From assembly GCA_963682175.1 (NCBI GenBank), contig OY821784.1, positions 35,197,621 to 35,261,620 of the forward strand: a stretch of 64,000 bases of DNA. Direction: 5' to 3'. The notes under the pieces are model-generated. The model had not been told where the DNA came from. It saw only the letters and a list, made by a program, of their open reading frames with translations, and made no database searches. Below are positions 1 to 11,558 of this stretch, piece after piece. The stretch is from Triglochin maritima (taxonomy: Eukaryota; Streptophyta; Magnoliopsida; Alismatales; Juncaginaceae). Position 1 is the first letter of the stretch, and every line of letters starts with the position of its first letter. The translations under genes were made by a program, and so were the position numbers.

Positions 1-2
1 AC

Positions 3-524
3 CTTGGGAACAATAGGTTGGAGGGAACCATACCGGATTGGAGACCGGATAACATTAGTAGATTAATAGGGATGCAGACTTTGGATCTTTCTATGAACAA
101 CTTGTCAGGTGAAATTCCACAGAGCATGTCGAAGATGATTTGGTTGTCTTACTTGAACTTGTCTTACAACAACTTGTCAGGTGAAATTCCAGGTGGTGGT
201 CTCCAAACCTTTTCAAACAAGTCGTTCGTGGGAAATCTTGATCTGTGTGGGTTTCCACTAGGGAGTTGCGAAGACAAAGATGACATTGGTGGGAGCGATG
301 ATCGTCTTTGGCAGGACAAGGACGGACATGAGAAGATATGGATTTCTGCCTCTATGGTTTTGGGGTTCATATTTGGATTCTGGGTAGTTTGTGGCCCGAT
401 TTTGTTCAAGGCAAAATGGAGATACACTTATTTTAGATTTGTCGACGACATTTGGGATGCAACTTATGTAGCGTTTGCTGTGAAGGTGAAGCCTCAAGTG
501 AAAAGATTACTCAATTTGATCTAG
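3..524 (+). pseudogene. RLP copy A: C-terminal fragment of a Cf-type LRR receptor-like protein
   Basis: The frame is open from the window edge to a stop at 522-524, so the gene may begin upstream. It encodes the last leucine-rich repeats (LDLSMNNLSGEIP, LNLSYNNLSGEIP), the GGLQTFSNKSFVGN cap, CGFPLGSCEDKD, an acidic juxtamembrane stretch, one membrane helix (VLGFIFGFWVVCGPILF) and a short basic tail with no kinase. That is the ending of plant Cf/HcrVf-type RLPs, which sit in the plasma membrane and sense extracellular signals with SOBIR1-type kinases (family knowledge). Against copy C, about 140 residues are missing between IPDWRP and DNISRL, joined in frame at a shared CCGGA. I see no other lesion, but the internal deletion makes function doubtful. 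A complete RLP further upstream cannot be excluded. Confidence 0.85.
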
Positions 525-1055
525 AAACTAAGGAGACTCGAATTTGCATTCTTGTTGTGCTTAAAAAAACTGAAGTTTGTGTCACAATCTCAACTTCGTG
601 ACAACCAATTAATTGCAATAAAAGTATATGAATTTAGCTACCTGAATGTTGCTTAAATGCATATATTATTAAGTGATTGGAGGCTTGGTTTTGAGTTTTG
701 AATGTTGGATGAGGGATTGGTAGCTTAAATGCTACTTCAAGTGTCAATTATTAGTATTGTATTATTGTACTTAAGGAAGATGTAACCACTACCAGAGCTA
801 CATGTGAACTGATTATCAAACAACTTGTTTGGGATGATCCCAACGGACAAAGATAACCACAGTCCACATAGTAGTTGGGAAACGGTCGACCGAGGCTTGG
901 TTATGAGTTTTGGATGGTGGATCACAGCTACATAAGTTTGCCTAGGTTGAGGTTGGAAACTAGGATTGTTAGTTAGGTGCAAATGTGCAATGCTTCTTCG
1001 GGCGTTGTGTGCTTAATTTTTGTAGGCAATTACTATGAAGAATCATCAAGGATTG
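525..1055. repeat. Duplicated 3' flank of RLP copy A
   Basis: No gene. This is the downstream flank of the RLP unit and it is repeated, with small indels, at 30873-31353; the first ~150 bases also recur at 26001-26160. It includes AATTGCAATAAAAGTATATG (possible polyadenylation context) and one CGGTCGACCG palindrome at 883-892, matched at 31189-31198. The copies show that the duplication covered the gene end plus about 500 bases of flank. Confidence 0.75.
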
Positions 1056-1238
1056 AATCAAGCTCCAATAGGCTCCAATTGAACTCGATTAGTATCACAT
1101 CCAACATCAGAAACGAGTCAACCATCTTGGATTTACAGAAAATGAAGGTTCAATTTCATCATAGGCTAATCATGCTCTTCTTGATTCTTTTTACTTACTA
1201 CGTATAGGCGTATAGCGCGGTGTGTTTGTTGTTTATAG

Positions 1239-2876
1239 CAGTGTTCAGGCACCACCTAGGCGGTTGTGCGACCGCCCAGGTCTGGGCGGTAATTTTTTTT
1301 TAATTCAATTAATTTTCATAAAATAGATAAAAAATCAGGAAAAATCGGGAAAAATAGAAAAAATACACAAATATTTTCTAAAAATACCATACATGTTTAG
1401 GCTTCGAAAAGACATCTAGTTCCTCGACCAAGACCTCACTAGGCACCCCCTCTACCCACCTAAACACTTAGGTATACAATTTATTGCTTAGTAGTACGAT
1501 TACAAAGTAACTCAGAGTTCATACAATAGTAGATAAAAGAGAAATTAGAATTACAAGCTAACTAACTAATTTCATTGGATACATTGATCTAATGTCCAAC
1601 TGTGAACCATATCATATCCTCCACCACCATCAGAGTCGTCGGAGTCGTTCACATTCGGATTGTCGACGTAGACATCATCTTCTTCAGTTTCTTCATCGTC
1701 GGTTTGGACATATTGCTCGTCGATGTCCATCGGTGGTTGAGAACTCGATGCACCTGAATCTCTAGAACTGATGTGAACGATGACATCATCCATGCCACGA
1801 CCTAATAATGGCGCGTCAGATGCAGTAGAACACCGCGGGTCAGATGCACTGGACATGGATCGAGCAAAGCGTCTCCGTGAAGAAGAATGTCCCAAAGCTG
1901 CTTCCTCGGCATCGGCCCATGTAAGCTCCTCTCCAGCGAAGACCGGATCTTCAGTTTCTACCAACCATGGATGCTCGTCGAAGAGATCGTAGTCCACACT
2001 GATGGGGTCATAAAATCCGGGTTTCTCCATCCTTTGCTGAAACCTTTGCCTTAACTTTTGGTTGTAGTTCACATACACCAAGTCATTCATCTTCTTCACA
2101 GCCAACATGTTCCTTCTCGTTGAGTGCAACTGCTCGAAGACACTCCAATTCCGCTCACAACCTGATGTCGAACATGTCAATCCCAACACCCTCAGGGCCA
2201 ACCTCTGTAATGCAGTCTCTCCCATGTCTGCGCCATACGATTGCCACTAATCTATAGGTCTTCTTTCCGACCTTTGTCTGACGACCATATCCCTCGAGAA
2301 TATTCCGAGGGAGTTCTTGTAACGATCAAGTAAACCGCAAATCTTGTCTTGTTCTGCAGGAGTGGGGACGAGCCGCTCTACGACATCCATGAATCCAGGC
2401 ATATGCTCATTGAAAGCTACATTTCGATCCTGAGGTGGGACGGAGAAGAAGGTACCAGGGTTGAGTAAGAAACCAGCAGAGTGTAGCGGTGATGACATCA
2501 TCTTCCCTGGACCCCACCTGGTGTCGATGAGGTCGATGACTTGCTTGTACAACCTCGGGTTTCCGTCAAAGTTCCTCATGATTTGTTCTTTGGCTTTCTC
2601 CATTGCGTCATACAGATATTCCATCGGTGGTTTCTCATCGCCGTCAACAAGTCTAAGAACATGGACCATAGGTTGTGAGACCTTCAGTGCCTTTACGACG
2701 TTGGTCCAGAAACCACTTTGTAGAATGGTCTCGGCAACTTCAGTAGAGATCTTCTTCTTTTTCTTGTTCTTTATCCAACTTGCATTAGGATCGTTGTACT
2801 CCAGGGAAACAACAAAGGCTCGGAGTCTGTCTTTCTTCAGAAACAACCTTTGCAAACTCAGAAAGGCGAGTTGTTA
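1239..2876 (-). mobile_element. hAT transposon remnant (transposase 3' half plus 3' terminus)
   Basis: The 3' terminus starts CAGTGTTCAGG at 1239, the same terminal sequence as the complete non-autonomous relative at 49547-50440. The two also share the 3' untranslated stretch (1290-1570 versus 50085-50345) and the last ~60 codons of transposase. The 5' part is lost: homology to transposase stops near 2873 and no second terminal repeat is visible. Decayed, not mobile. Confidence 0.8.
1572..2873 (-). pseudogene. hAT-family transposase, C-terminal half, one in-frame stop
   Basis: Two open stretches (2855-2247 and 2225-1572, minus strand) lie in the same frame, separated by a single TAG at 2247-2249 followed by WQSYGAD. 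Known hAT transposases have PIEWW-SYG here, so the stop most likely replaces a tryptophan. The N-terminal piece matches the DUF659-side catalytic region (LRAFVVS, LIDTRWGPGKM, HSAGFLLNP). The C-terminal piece holds the dimerisation domain (RVLGLTCSTSGCERNWS, HSTRRNML) and an acidic tail (DEETEEDDVYVDN, WTLDQCIQ). The upstream DNA-binding BED finger is missing; the frame ends at a stop before QLAFLSLQRL. Confidence 0.85.
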
Positions 2877-2879
2877 TGT

Positions 2880-3311
2880 TATAAACTTTATAGTGTATAA
2901 TATTATGTTTTTGAAGTTTTAGTTTATGTTTTTGGATCTTTTGAATCTACTAGTATGTTTCAAACTATACTTGGTTATATCTTGCATGTCAAGTCACATT
3001 ACTCTCACGTTTTTTATTTGTCTTTCGAGATGATCATACATTATACTGAAAATATATTATGAGACCATTGACTGGGGGTCTATTTATACGAGGATCTTTG
3101 ATTTTTTCTGACCTTAAAAAAAACAAAATGGTCACATTTACCCTTGTTTATTTTGTCATAATGTCCAACATCAATATTTCTCCCAACTCTCACACCCAAC
3201 AAATTTCACCCCTAAATCCAACAACCTCGCTCAAACCATCATACTTAATACACTAGAGTATTAAAATCGATTTCTATTATGTAAGATTTATTTTGGTATC
3301 TTTTTTCAATT
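2880..3311. other. AT-rich spacer
   Basis: No gene, repeat or transposon end that I can recognise. Short open frames here have no domain-like content. Confidence 0.6.
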
Positions 3312-3560
3312 TTAACACCAAATCAACCAAACAAGCTGGTCTGTTTTCAACAAACGAGTCGTACAACCTCGATCGGTGTCGACCAAACGACCTAGGTCAT
3401 TTTCATCGAACGAGTTGGTTTGTTTCCACCAAACGATTGAGTCTTTGTCCCGAACAACCTGTGACGCTTTCACTAAATGAGCAGAGTCATTTTCCCAAAC
3501 AATCTGAGTCGTTTTCACCAAACAAGTTGATTCATTTTCCTAAACGAGTTGAGTCGTTTT
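3312..3560. repeat. Degenerate ~30-bp minisatellite
   Basis: About eight imperfect copies of a unit around TTTTCACCAAACGAGTTGAGTCG, with period about 29-30 bases. Examples start near 3340, 3404, 3432, 3495 and 3535. The frames across it are products of the repeat, not a gene. Confidence 0.6.
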
Positions 3561-3736
3561 ATTCATAACATCCACATCCAAAAATGGAATTTGATGAATC
3601 CAGATTCGTTGGAAAGACATTTGAATCGAGCACATATTTGTTTCTCTTATGATTTGCCAAATTCCAATGATTCGAGGGTAAACAAGTGTCTCAAGATAGA
3701 TCGTATCTGGAAACTGGACAATCAACAGATCTTGAA

Positions 3737-4935
3737 TAATTTGTGCATAACTCTGTCATTCGATATCCAAATAAGGCGATTCAAGACTCGTTACAAAGAA
3801 CATTTTGAGCCTCAAAACTTTCCTATTAATCATATTTCCAAATTCAGAACGCAATAGACTCACAAAATGCGTGGAAGACGTAGAAGTCAAACTCGGGACG
3901 CACCAGTCCTCTGCGAAATCGACACATCATCAGTAATTTGTGCATAACTCTCTCATCCGATATCTAAATAAGGCGATTGAATGCTCGTTACAAAGACAAT
4001 TTTGAGACGCAAAAATAAACATATTTCCAAATTCAGAACATAATGAGCTCATAAATGACATGAAAGACACATCAATCCCAATGTGTCCAAAATTTGTGTC
4101 CCGAAAGTGTGATCATCGAGCAACTATCGAACTCATATCGAGCCCATCGAGTTTTGGTGGAATGAGTGACCAGAATGTGTGTCCAAAGTGTGACCATCGA
4201 GCATCTATCAAACTCATGTCAAGCCCATCGAGTACTTGTACAACTCGGGACACACTAGTCCTCCGCAAAATCGACACATCATCAGTAATTTGTGCATAAC
4301 TCTCTCATCCGATATCCAAATAAGGCGATTGAATGCTCGTTACAAAGACAATTTCGAGAAACAAAACTAAACATATTTCCAAATTCAGAACATAATGAGC
4401 TCATAAATGACATGAAAGACACACCAGTCCCAATGTGTCCAAAATTTATGTCCAGAAAGTGTGATCATCGAGCAACTATCGAACTCATATCGAGCCCATC
4501 GAGTTTCGTTGGAATGAGTGACCAGAATGTGTGTCCAAAGTGTGACCATCAGGCATCTATCAAACTCATGTCAAGCTTATCGAGTACTTGTACAACTCGG
4601 GACACACCAGTCCTCCGCGAAATCGACACATCATCAGTAATTTGTGCATAACTCTCTCATTCGATATCCAAATAAGGCGATTGAATGCTCGTTACAAAGA
4701 CAATTTCGAGACACAAAACTAAACATATTTCCAAATTCGAAACGTAATGGGCTCATAAATGACATGAAAGACGTGTGAAGGTAGAACATATTTGGAAACT
4801 CGACAATCGATAGATCATCAATAATTGTGCATAACTCTCTGCTCTGATATCCAAATCAGGCGATTCAAGATGTGTTAGAAAGAAAATTTAAAACCACAAA
4901 TGTTTTGTATTTAACATATTTCCAAATTAGCAACA
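3737..4935. repeat. 352-bp tandem repeat array with diverged edges
   Basis: ACTCGGGAC marks successive unit starts at 3891, 4243 and 4595, exactly 352 bases apart: two full units and about half of a third. Each unit begins near TTTGTGCATAACTCTCTCAT and contains an internal ~85-base duplication (GATCATCGAGCAACTATCGA and GACCATCGAGCATCTATCAA). Diverged partial units flank the array at 3737-3890 and 4820-4935. Frames of 79-119 codons run through it but shift between copies, so I read it as non-coding. Confidence 0.8.
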
Positions 4936-5456
4936 CTCCTAGGTCGTGGATGAACAATGTCAAGACTGCTCAGATTGAATTTTACAGGAATGAGTTGGAC
5001 GTTCAAGAAGAAAATTAAGTGTCTTGGACCCCATACGAAGAAGTAGATTTGATGACGTTACCTGCTGATTGCAGGCAAGGACAGGAAGTTTGGATGAGTA
5101 GAACATGGATAGTTTGTTTCAGAATTGCCGTTATGCACGTGCCGGATAAGGTGATGCGTCAGTTTGGAATGCGACAACATATTCCAGAATTAATGGAGAT
5201 TTGCAAGATGAAGAAGATTCAGGGGAAGCCTAGGGTAGGTTGCAGGAGTAGTAGTTATACATTCAAGCATGATCACGTTGCCGAGAGTTTGTGCAGATCG
5301 AGACGCCTTCACTGCCAAAAGATCTAACTACTTGTAGACGTATTTACATGGAGTGATATTGGCAGATTATGGTTAGATGGTTGACGAGAAGAGTTGAAGA
5401 TGTAGAATTACCGAATTATAGGCATTCAGCTGCTAGGGATCGTTATTTGGTAAGAA
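4936..5456 (+). pseudogene. Plant-mobile-domain (MAIN-like) protein, C-terminal fragment
   Basis: Reading through stops gives FYRNELDVQEEN, then VSWTPYEEVDLMTLPADC, EVWMSRTWIVCF, MHVPDKVMRQFGMRQHIPE and finally MVRWLTRRVEDVELPNY. WTPY, the PDRVMRQFG-IP block and the WxxRxxR ending are hallmarks of the plant mobile domain of MAIN/MAIL proteins and the transposons that carry it. There are at least three lesions: a stop before VSWTPY, a stop after HCQKI (5327) and a stop in IYME-YWQ. The N-terminal domain is absent. The same region exists, better preserved, on the opposite strand at 7873-9300. Confidence 0.7.
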
Positions 5457-5702
5457 ATTGATTTTTTTTTGTTTTTACTTAATATTTTCATGTTTGTCTA
5501 GGCTAAAAACGGCTTCCGAATGGCCGTTTTTAGTTACTAAAAATGGCAACCGCGGTGCGATTTTTAGTTAATGAAAACGACATCTGAAGTGTTGTTTTTA
5601 ATGTGCATATTTTGCCAAATATGTTTATGTGGTGCATATTCTTCAATTTTATTTTATTTTTGTGAATATTTTGAAAATTTTGCCTTCGAATAAACACAAA
5701 AC
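5457..5702. other. Spacer with AAAAACG short palindromes
   Basis: Holds GGCTAAAAACGGC, GCCGTTTTTAG and AAAACGACATC, followed by AATGTGCATATTTTGCCAAA. The same combination occurs in the inverted-repeat element at 23465-24300, so this is probably one end of a related element. Confidence 0.4.
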
Positions 5703-7872
5703 TGAAGGGAATGTGTTCTAAAAGTTTTACTTTTAAATGTCAATTATTATGAATTGAATGAGAAATCATTTTGTTCCTTGTTTATGTTATTCGTCTTTTA
5801 GAAGTGTTAAGGAAGAGACTCTTGGTCCTTAACCGTAGAGCTCTAAAAGATATTGGTTTACATAAAACAAAAGATATTCGCAATCATGGTAATAAACATG
5901 AGACATTTATTACCGAGTTAAGATTGTCGTGTTGGTCATAGATCATTGTAGCTCTACAAGTGAGTGACAACACGGGTACACAAAAGAGGAAAATATTACT
6001 TTTGTATACTGAATAGACCTAATAAGTAAAATATTATAGAAATGTGTTTCTGTGTCATTAATATTTTGCTGTGTCCTTGGTCCTTTGGTATGAGACTTAT
6101 ATCCGATCACTTAAGAATTGCTTAATTAGACTAGTGTCTTGAGCTATCGATGAATGTAGTATAAAGACATTAGTTGGTTAAGTATGACTTTCGTTGGAGA
6201 AGATAGTTAGTCAAAAAACTATCATTGCCCCTCTTAAATGAGTAATGATATTAGTGGGCCCCTTGATAAAGAAAAGTTATAATGTGCACAATGTGATTTG
6301 AGTTAAGTCACATATTTGTAACTAGCTTAAAGAGATCAAGAAATGAATACTAATACAAAGATGACACAATACTACTGTGTGTGTATTCTTAATATCACGA
6401 GGCAAGGGACGGACACAAGTGGTGCACTCCATCACTAAATGGATCGGGTTTTGGTTCGAGTGGAATTAAGACATCTAACTAATTTGGAGCTATAATGTGT
6501 AGCTAGATACCGCCTATAGCTTGTGATATTAAGCTCTTAATATCACTGCCAACTTAGTTTAGATCCTCCCATAGGTCACACCACAAAACTGGGAAACAAG
6601 AAATGGGGATTTTGAGTTCATAAGGTGTGTCGGGTTTCATGTAGAAAATATGACACATGTGGTGAACAAGCAAAATCAAAATTATATTGTGATTAATATC
6701 ATAATTAGAATCTAAATTAAATTCATATGTAATGTAAATATTATGGGGTGTAATGATTAATCATTACATAAGATAATATGTTACATAAGTTGTGAATTTA
6801 CTACTAATCCCGAAATGTCAAATTTTATAGGGGTTAAACCGAAATTTGACAAGTCTGCAACACTGTGCAAAAATGGTCGACCGTTAAATGGTCAACGGTC
6901 GACCGCATGTTGCACGGTCGACCGAAATGTTGAACGGTCGACCAGATGTGTATCGATCGTAACAGGGATTTCGTCTGTTCATTTTCGGTCGACCGAGTAT
7001 AATCGGTCGTTCGACCGAACATCGCGATGAAATATTTTTTGTTACGAACGGTCGACCGAGTTCAGAAACGGTCGACCGAAACTCATTCTAAACGGTCGAC
7101 CGAACCTAGAAACGGTCGACCGGCCAGACGGTTTTATGCAGAATTAATTTAAGAATTAATTAGATCATGCATGGAATTGATACATAACTGATTTAATTCG
7201 TGGCTAAGATTATTTGTTAGCAAATAATGGATGGTTAGATGGAAGTTTGCATGAAATCATGGGTAAGAGGTTGTACATGAATAGGTAATTTGGAGAGAAC
7301 TTATAAATACAAGTTTATCTCATTACCTCGTCAATTTAATTCATTACCTTCTTGTGCAAACTTCTCTCTCCATAATTATCCACAAAATTTCCTTAATTCT
7401 TAAGTTTAATTTTAGTTTTCAGAGATCTTCTTCTCAAGGGAACTAAAGAGGAGTTAGTAATTGGATTCTAAACCCTATTAGAGATTGAGAGGTTAGCTTT
7501 TCTCTCTCCGATCTTGTTTAGAGTTTGGTGAATACTCGGAGGCATCCGGCGCAGCGACAAGCATTCTCAATGTCTCTGGATCATCAAGAAGTTTTAGAGA
7601 ACTTCTAGGTATGAATTTCAGAGTCTCATGTTTGTTTTAATAAAGTTTTGAAACTAGTTATTGAAACAAACTGATGCATGCATTATACAAATCATAGAAA
7701 ATTATAATTGATCCTTATTGTGCATAAAAATTTCGAAAAAATATGTGTACAATTAAACGTGAAATCCTACAAAAACAATGTACATAAAATTGCAAAAAAT
7801 ATGAAATCGATCATGTATGCTTGTATTAATTTTTTTAAAATATACACATACATAAGGACACGAAATCGTACA
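5703..7872 (+). mobile_element. LTR family A, copy 1 (LTR only)
   Basis: A 2170-base TG...CA unit from TGAAGGGAATGTGTTC to TCGTACA. It is homologous along its length to 36507-38357 and 51307-53497. The copia-style polypurine tract in front of the third copy shows these are LTRs. A TATA box (TTATAAATAC, 7301-7310) precedes a pyrimidine-rich start region, so the sense strand is +. No internal domain adjoins it. Flanking 5-mers (AAAAC and GTCTC) do not match, so one side has been rearranged; the right end cuts into the PMD pseudogene at 7873. 6873-7122 holds a palindrome cluster. Confidence 0.8.
6873..7122. repeat. CGGTCGACCG palindrome cluster 1
   Basis: Seven exact copies, starting at 6896, 6915, 6986, 7049, 7069, 7093 and 7113, plus near matches (6874, 6935). 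Starts are typically 19-24 bases apart. The cluster lies upstream of the LTR TATA box at 7301, where an LTR enhancer (U3) would be. LTR copy 2 of the same family lacks this block. Confidence 0.9.
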
Positions 7873-9300
7873 GTCTCTCGATCAGCTCTGGAATGTGCTA
7901 TTGTAGACCGAATTGCAGCATCACTCTATGTGGACAAAGGAAGACGACCTCCCTAAAATTTATAAACCATGTTTGGCTCATCCATATCTCTGAACCTTTT
8001 GTATACAAGGGTGGGAACTAACGCAAATCCAAATGTGCATGAGGATCCCAGGTGACTTGGTCGGCTTCCTGCGTGTCGAGCTCATTTTGATAAAAATCAA
8101 GTGTTGATATCTTGGTATTTCCCCTAAACGATCGGGTCGTTTCCAACGAGCTCCTAATGGTGCCCTTGCGTCATTCGAGTAAACTAACAGTCTGCTTTTA
8201 GTTGGTTTGCCTATATGCAAATGCTCCCAACACCACAACTGCAAAAATGTCAAAAAACGTAGAGATATCTGGTTGGTATCAGGCAAGCTTCCAAACTATG
8301 ATATAAGTGGGCTAGAGCCGCACTTCGTCGACTATACTCTGATGTCGCGACCTAATCTCGCGATAACGGTATGTACTTCAAGTGAATCATGGTGTCACTC
8401 ATATCTGACAGAATACTATAGCCAAGCTGGAACAAAATGTATGCTTTAGTGTGGTCTATAATTGTGTTGTCATCAACATCTTCCGGCAAGACTTGAAACT
8501 GATCTTGCAACCATCCACTACTACAGAAACGATCATTGTCGACGGCCCCATGTCAACAGAGTTTTCATGGATTCGTAGCGTTTGAAGTGGATTGTATTGC
8601 AAGTTGTATAAATCCGATGTGGGTTATCGTTAATTACTAACTTTTTTTGTAGTAGGTGTACTATTGCCGACAGAATTTCCGTCGGCAATTGTAGCCTCAA
8701 GATTTTGCTATCAACGGGATTTCGTCGAGTATACAATTTCATGGTCGACAGAAATTCTGTCGGTGGAGAAGTAATGCGAGTCTTTTTTGACGTGAAAATT
8801 TGGACGACGAAAATTCCGTTGGCACTATTCTTCCCGACGCGTATAAAGTTGACGGCCCAATGCCGACAAAATATAGCCCTTTTGCCGATAGAATCGTTTG
8901 TCGACAAAGGCCTCATTTAAAGTAGTGACCCCAAAATCATTGTACCCTTACGACCTTTGTAATTCGGACAATCACCCAATAAACTCATGCATACATCAGA
9001 TCACACGTACTCCTACGACTCGCAGATGGGCAAACTGTCTACTCTTAAGCTCGTAATAATGGAGATGTCACGCAATGTACATGTCATCTCGTCATGTCGC
9101 AGGTGAAACGAATGCGTCTCCTGTTTCCAGCGCTCCACCATCGCCCCCAACAAGGCATGATCCCACTTAACTCGGCACAATAGACTAACTGTGCCGAAAC
9201 CTACCGTATCCAACAAAAACCACATACTCGGATCGGTAATTGGCCTAACATTGAGCTTGGAACCATGCTCAACGCATTTCACACCGCATGGATCTTTCTG
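7873..9300 (-). pseudogene. Plant-mobile-domain (MAIN-like) pseudogene
   Basis: On the minus strand from 9300: RPITDPSMWFLLDTVGFG, ALLGAMVERWKQETHSFHL, EMTCTLRDISIITSLRVD, LLGDCPNY, then after the CACTA insert GWLQDQFQVLPEDVD, TKAYILFQLGYSIL, HLKYIPLSRD-stop, AALAHLYHSLEA, FLTFLQLWCWEHL, FYQNELDTQEADQVTWDP, WMSQTWF and HRVMLQFGLQ-stop-HIPE. The order and spacing match a full plant mobile domain. Disablements are stops after PICES, in SRD-VAT and in LQ-HIP, frameshifts near 8287 and 8090, the 412-base transposon at 8516, and truncation by the LTR at 7872. PMD proteins act in silencing and meristem maintenance or are transposon cargo; here it is a relic. Confidence 0.8.
8516..8927. mobile_element. 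Non-autonomous CACTA element in the PMD pseudogene
   Basis: Starts CACTACTACAGAAAC and ends AAGTAGTG, the terminal signature of CACTA (En/Spm) elements. Length is 412 bases with no transposase. Subterminal GCCGACAGAATTTCCGTCGG-type palindromes (8660-8690, 8742-8765, 8870-8905) are usual transposase-binding repeats of this class. The 3-bp flanks are ATC and ACC, a one-mismatch target duplication. PMD homology resumes on each side. Confidence 0.8.
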
Positions 9301-10014
9301 TAAAAATATAAATAAATATTAGAACAATAAAAAGTTGAATTTGACACAAATAAATTTGTTTGAAATAAGATGCTTACGAAATCCTAAAATAAAAGTTAGA
9401 ACAATAAATTTGTGATTAGCCTTTAAAACAAACATTGTCCAATCAACTGGACCTTGTGTGAGGCATGACTACCTCTAATAAAATCGGTATTCGATCCATC
9501 ATGCTCCATTTGTATTATATTAAAGGTAAAAGACAAAGGTAACTAAGAAAGGTAAATAACAAAGGTAGAAGTTAGTATGATATTAAAGAAGAAGTTCATT
9601 ACAAACATCAGAACAATAACGTCGACATTATATTCAGATGATTACATGTCCAATAAACTTTTACACTAGATAGGTTTTTTGCATCTCTTTCGGTTGTGCC
9701 CTACCGTTACATCTCCCACACCTTACTCTTCTACCAAAGTGCTCGTCCATCGCATTTTAGTTTCGTGTCAATTTGGACGTCCTGGTGGTCTTATGGTTTT
9801 AGGAGGTTGCATTGTGATGTTGCTACGCTCGAGCCACGATTTGTCATCAGGAATGGGGATAAACCTGGTAGTGAATGTTTGTCTGTACATTTTTACCTAT
9901 TAATACGGCAAGAATAAATGACTAGTGTTTACATTTGCATGTTTGGCGCTAGAAACTGCCAAAATATGATGGGACGTGCATTGCAATTATGTATCCACAG
10001 TTGTAGCTAATAAC
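9301..10014. other. AT-rich spacer
   Basis: I see no gene or element end. Two overlapping frames near 9680-9917 resemble no family I know. Confidence 0.55.
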
Positions 10015-11558
10015 TGTAGGATCGTGTGGGTCTATGGGTCCACAAACTAATCACAATTAAACCCTAATTTACTACTTGGTTGATCGATCAAAGAAATGCA
10101 ACGGAAATTTAAACTAAATCAAACACAAGTAGAAAAGTAATGCAAACCACAAGAAGACACATCGGTTTTATAGAGGTTCGGCCGCGCCTACGTCCTCTCT
10201 TGCAAGCACCTCTCGAATCTCCGTTCGAGCCCCTCTTGCGTCTTCACTATGCCTCCCCGTTCCGGGCCGGGAGCAACGCCTTTTACAAGTCTTCAAGCTC
10301 GCGAACAACCCTCGCCGAGCTTGACACCACCTCTCACAAACCGAGAGAATCACTTCAGGCTTTCACCGAAATTCTTGCTTCTTCGTCTTGGGCTTTCACC
10401 AAGACCCTTGCTCTCTTTACAACAAATGTAACTTGAGTGGGATTCACTCTCTAATTGACCACACTTTGAGTAGGATGAGTATATGATCACTAAGTGTGGA
10501 TTTAGGCTTGTGGAGTGAAATTGTGAGCTTTGAGGATTGAGAGCTTCTCTCTAATGAATTGCACAATTGGAAGTTGGAGAGTTGTGTTAACAACATGTCT
10601 TGATCCTCTATTTATAAGCTCCTAAAGATTTCTAGCCGTTTGGACAAGATTTGATTGGGTTTTGTGCAAGATACACAAGGCAGAAAATCGGGCTGCAAAT
10701 CTGTCCAGAACCGGTCGACCGAAACTACTAAACCGGTCGACCGTTCACTTGATTTCAAGGAGAACGGTTGAACAAAAGAATACTTGGTCGGACAAACGAG
10801 CTAGAACTTAACTCTACTTAAGTGAATCAGTCGAACCAAAGTAAGGGGCGGTCGACCGTTCAGGGGATTCGGTTGTGATAAAGGTGCAACGGTCGAACGA
10901 AGAATGAGTCGACCGATAGCAGGGAATTTTGTTTCTTGAAGAAATGTTCAACCGGTCGACCGAAACAAGGTCGTCGTTCGACCGGTTACCGAATGTATTT
11001 TGGGGTTAAGTTTGTTTTATACGAATACGACCGTTATAGGAATACGACAAGGAAAACGACCATATTAAAATCCGAGATCGGACGACCGAAAAGGTAGAAC
11101 CGGTCGACCGGTAGAGTTCGGTAAAATCACTGTGGAGAGTCTGTTATAAACCGGTCGAACTGAGAACTGGTTCGGTCGACCGGTTCACACAGGAAATCTG
11201 GGTTTAGGTTTGAAGTGATTTCCGACTAAGGTTTGGGTGATCTAATGAAGTCCAAATAATGTGAAATTTTGTGTGTGACTTCTCTAAGGAACCTAGTGTG
11301 TATGTGATAAGTTTTTAGCTCTTGTATGCTCAATTTACACATGTTCCTAAGACTCAAAATAAAATCAAGATTACAAGTCTTCATATAGCTTTATTACAAA
11401 TCTTGACTTGATTTCCTTCCTTCCATGAGTTTTGATCACCTGTAGAGGTTAGCACATGCAATATATATGCAATGCAATATGTGTGCTACTCTACATTACT
11501 TATGATTAAGATTAGGTTGATTAAATCATCAAAACAAGGATTAAATCATCAATCCTAA
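10015..11558 (-). mobile_element. Copia-type solo LTR (same family as 57766-59233)
   Basis: Collinear with the LTR at 57766-59233: TGTAGGATCGTGTGGGTC at the start, the GGTTTTATAGAGGTTCGGC block, the CACCTGTAGAGGTTAGCACA block, and an end near AATCATCAATCCTAAA. The transcribed strand is minus: a TATA box (reverse of ATTTATAAGC, 10610-10619) is visible, and in the other copy gag lies on the minus strand. No internal region adjoins it. Six exact CGGTCGACCG sites lie at 10712, 10734, 10849, 10953, 11101 and 11173. The right boundary is uncertain by a few bases and I found no matching TSD. Confidence 0.75.

Noticed and set aside
2884..2892. CTTTATAG as partner TSD of GTTTATAG at 1231 for the hAT relic
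   Set aside because: One mismatch, and no terminal repeat adjoins it; transposase homology ends by truncation, so chance is likely.
3293..4651. Small open frames with Cys-Pro-Lys-x-Asp-His words
   Set aside because: They follow the 352-bp and 30-bp repeats and are not maintained between units.
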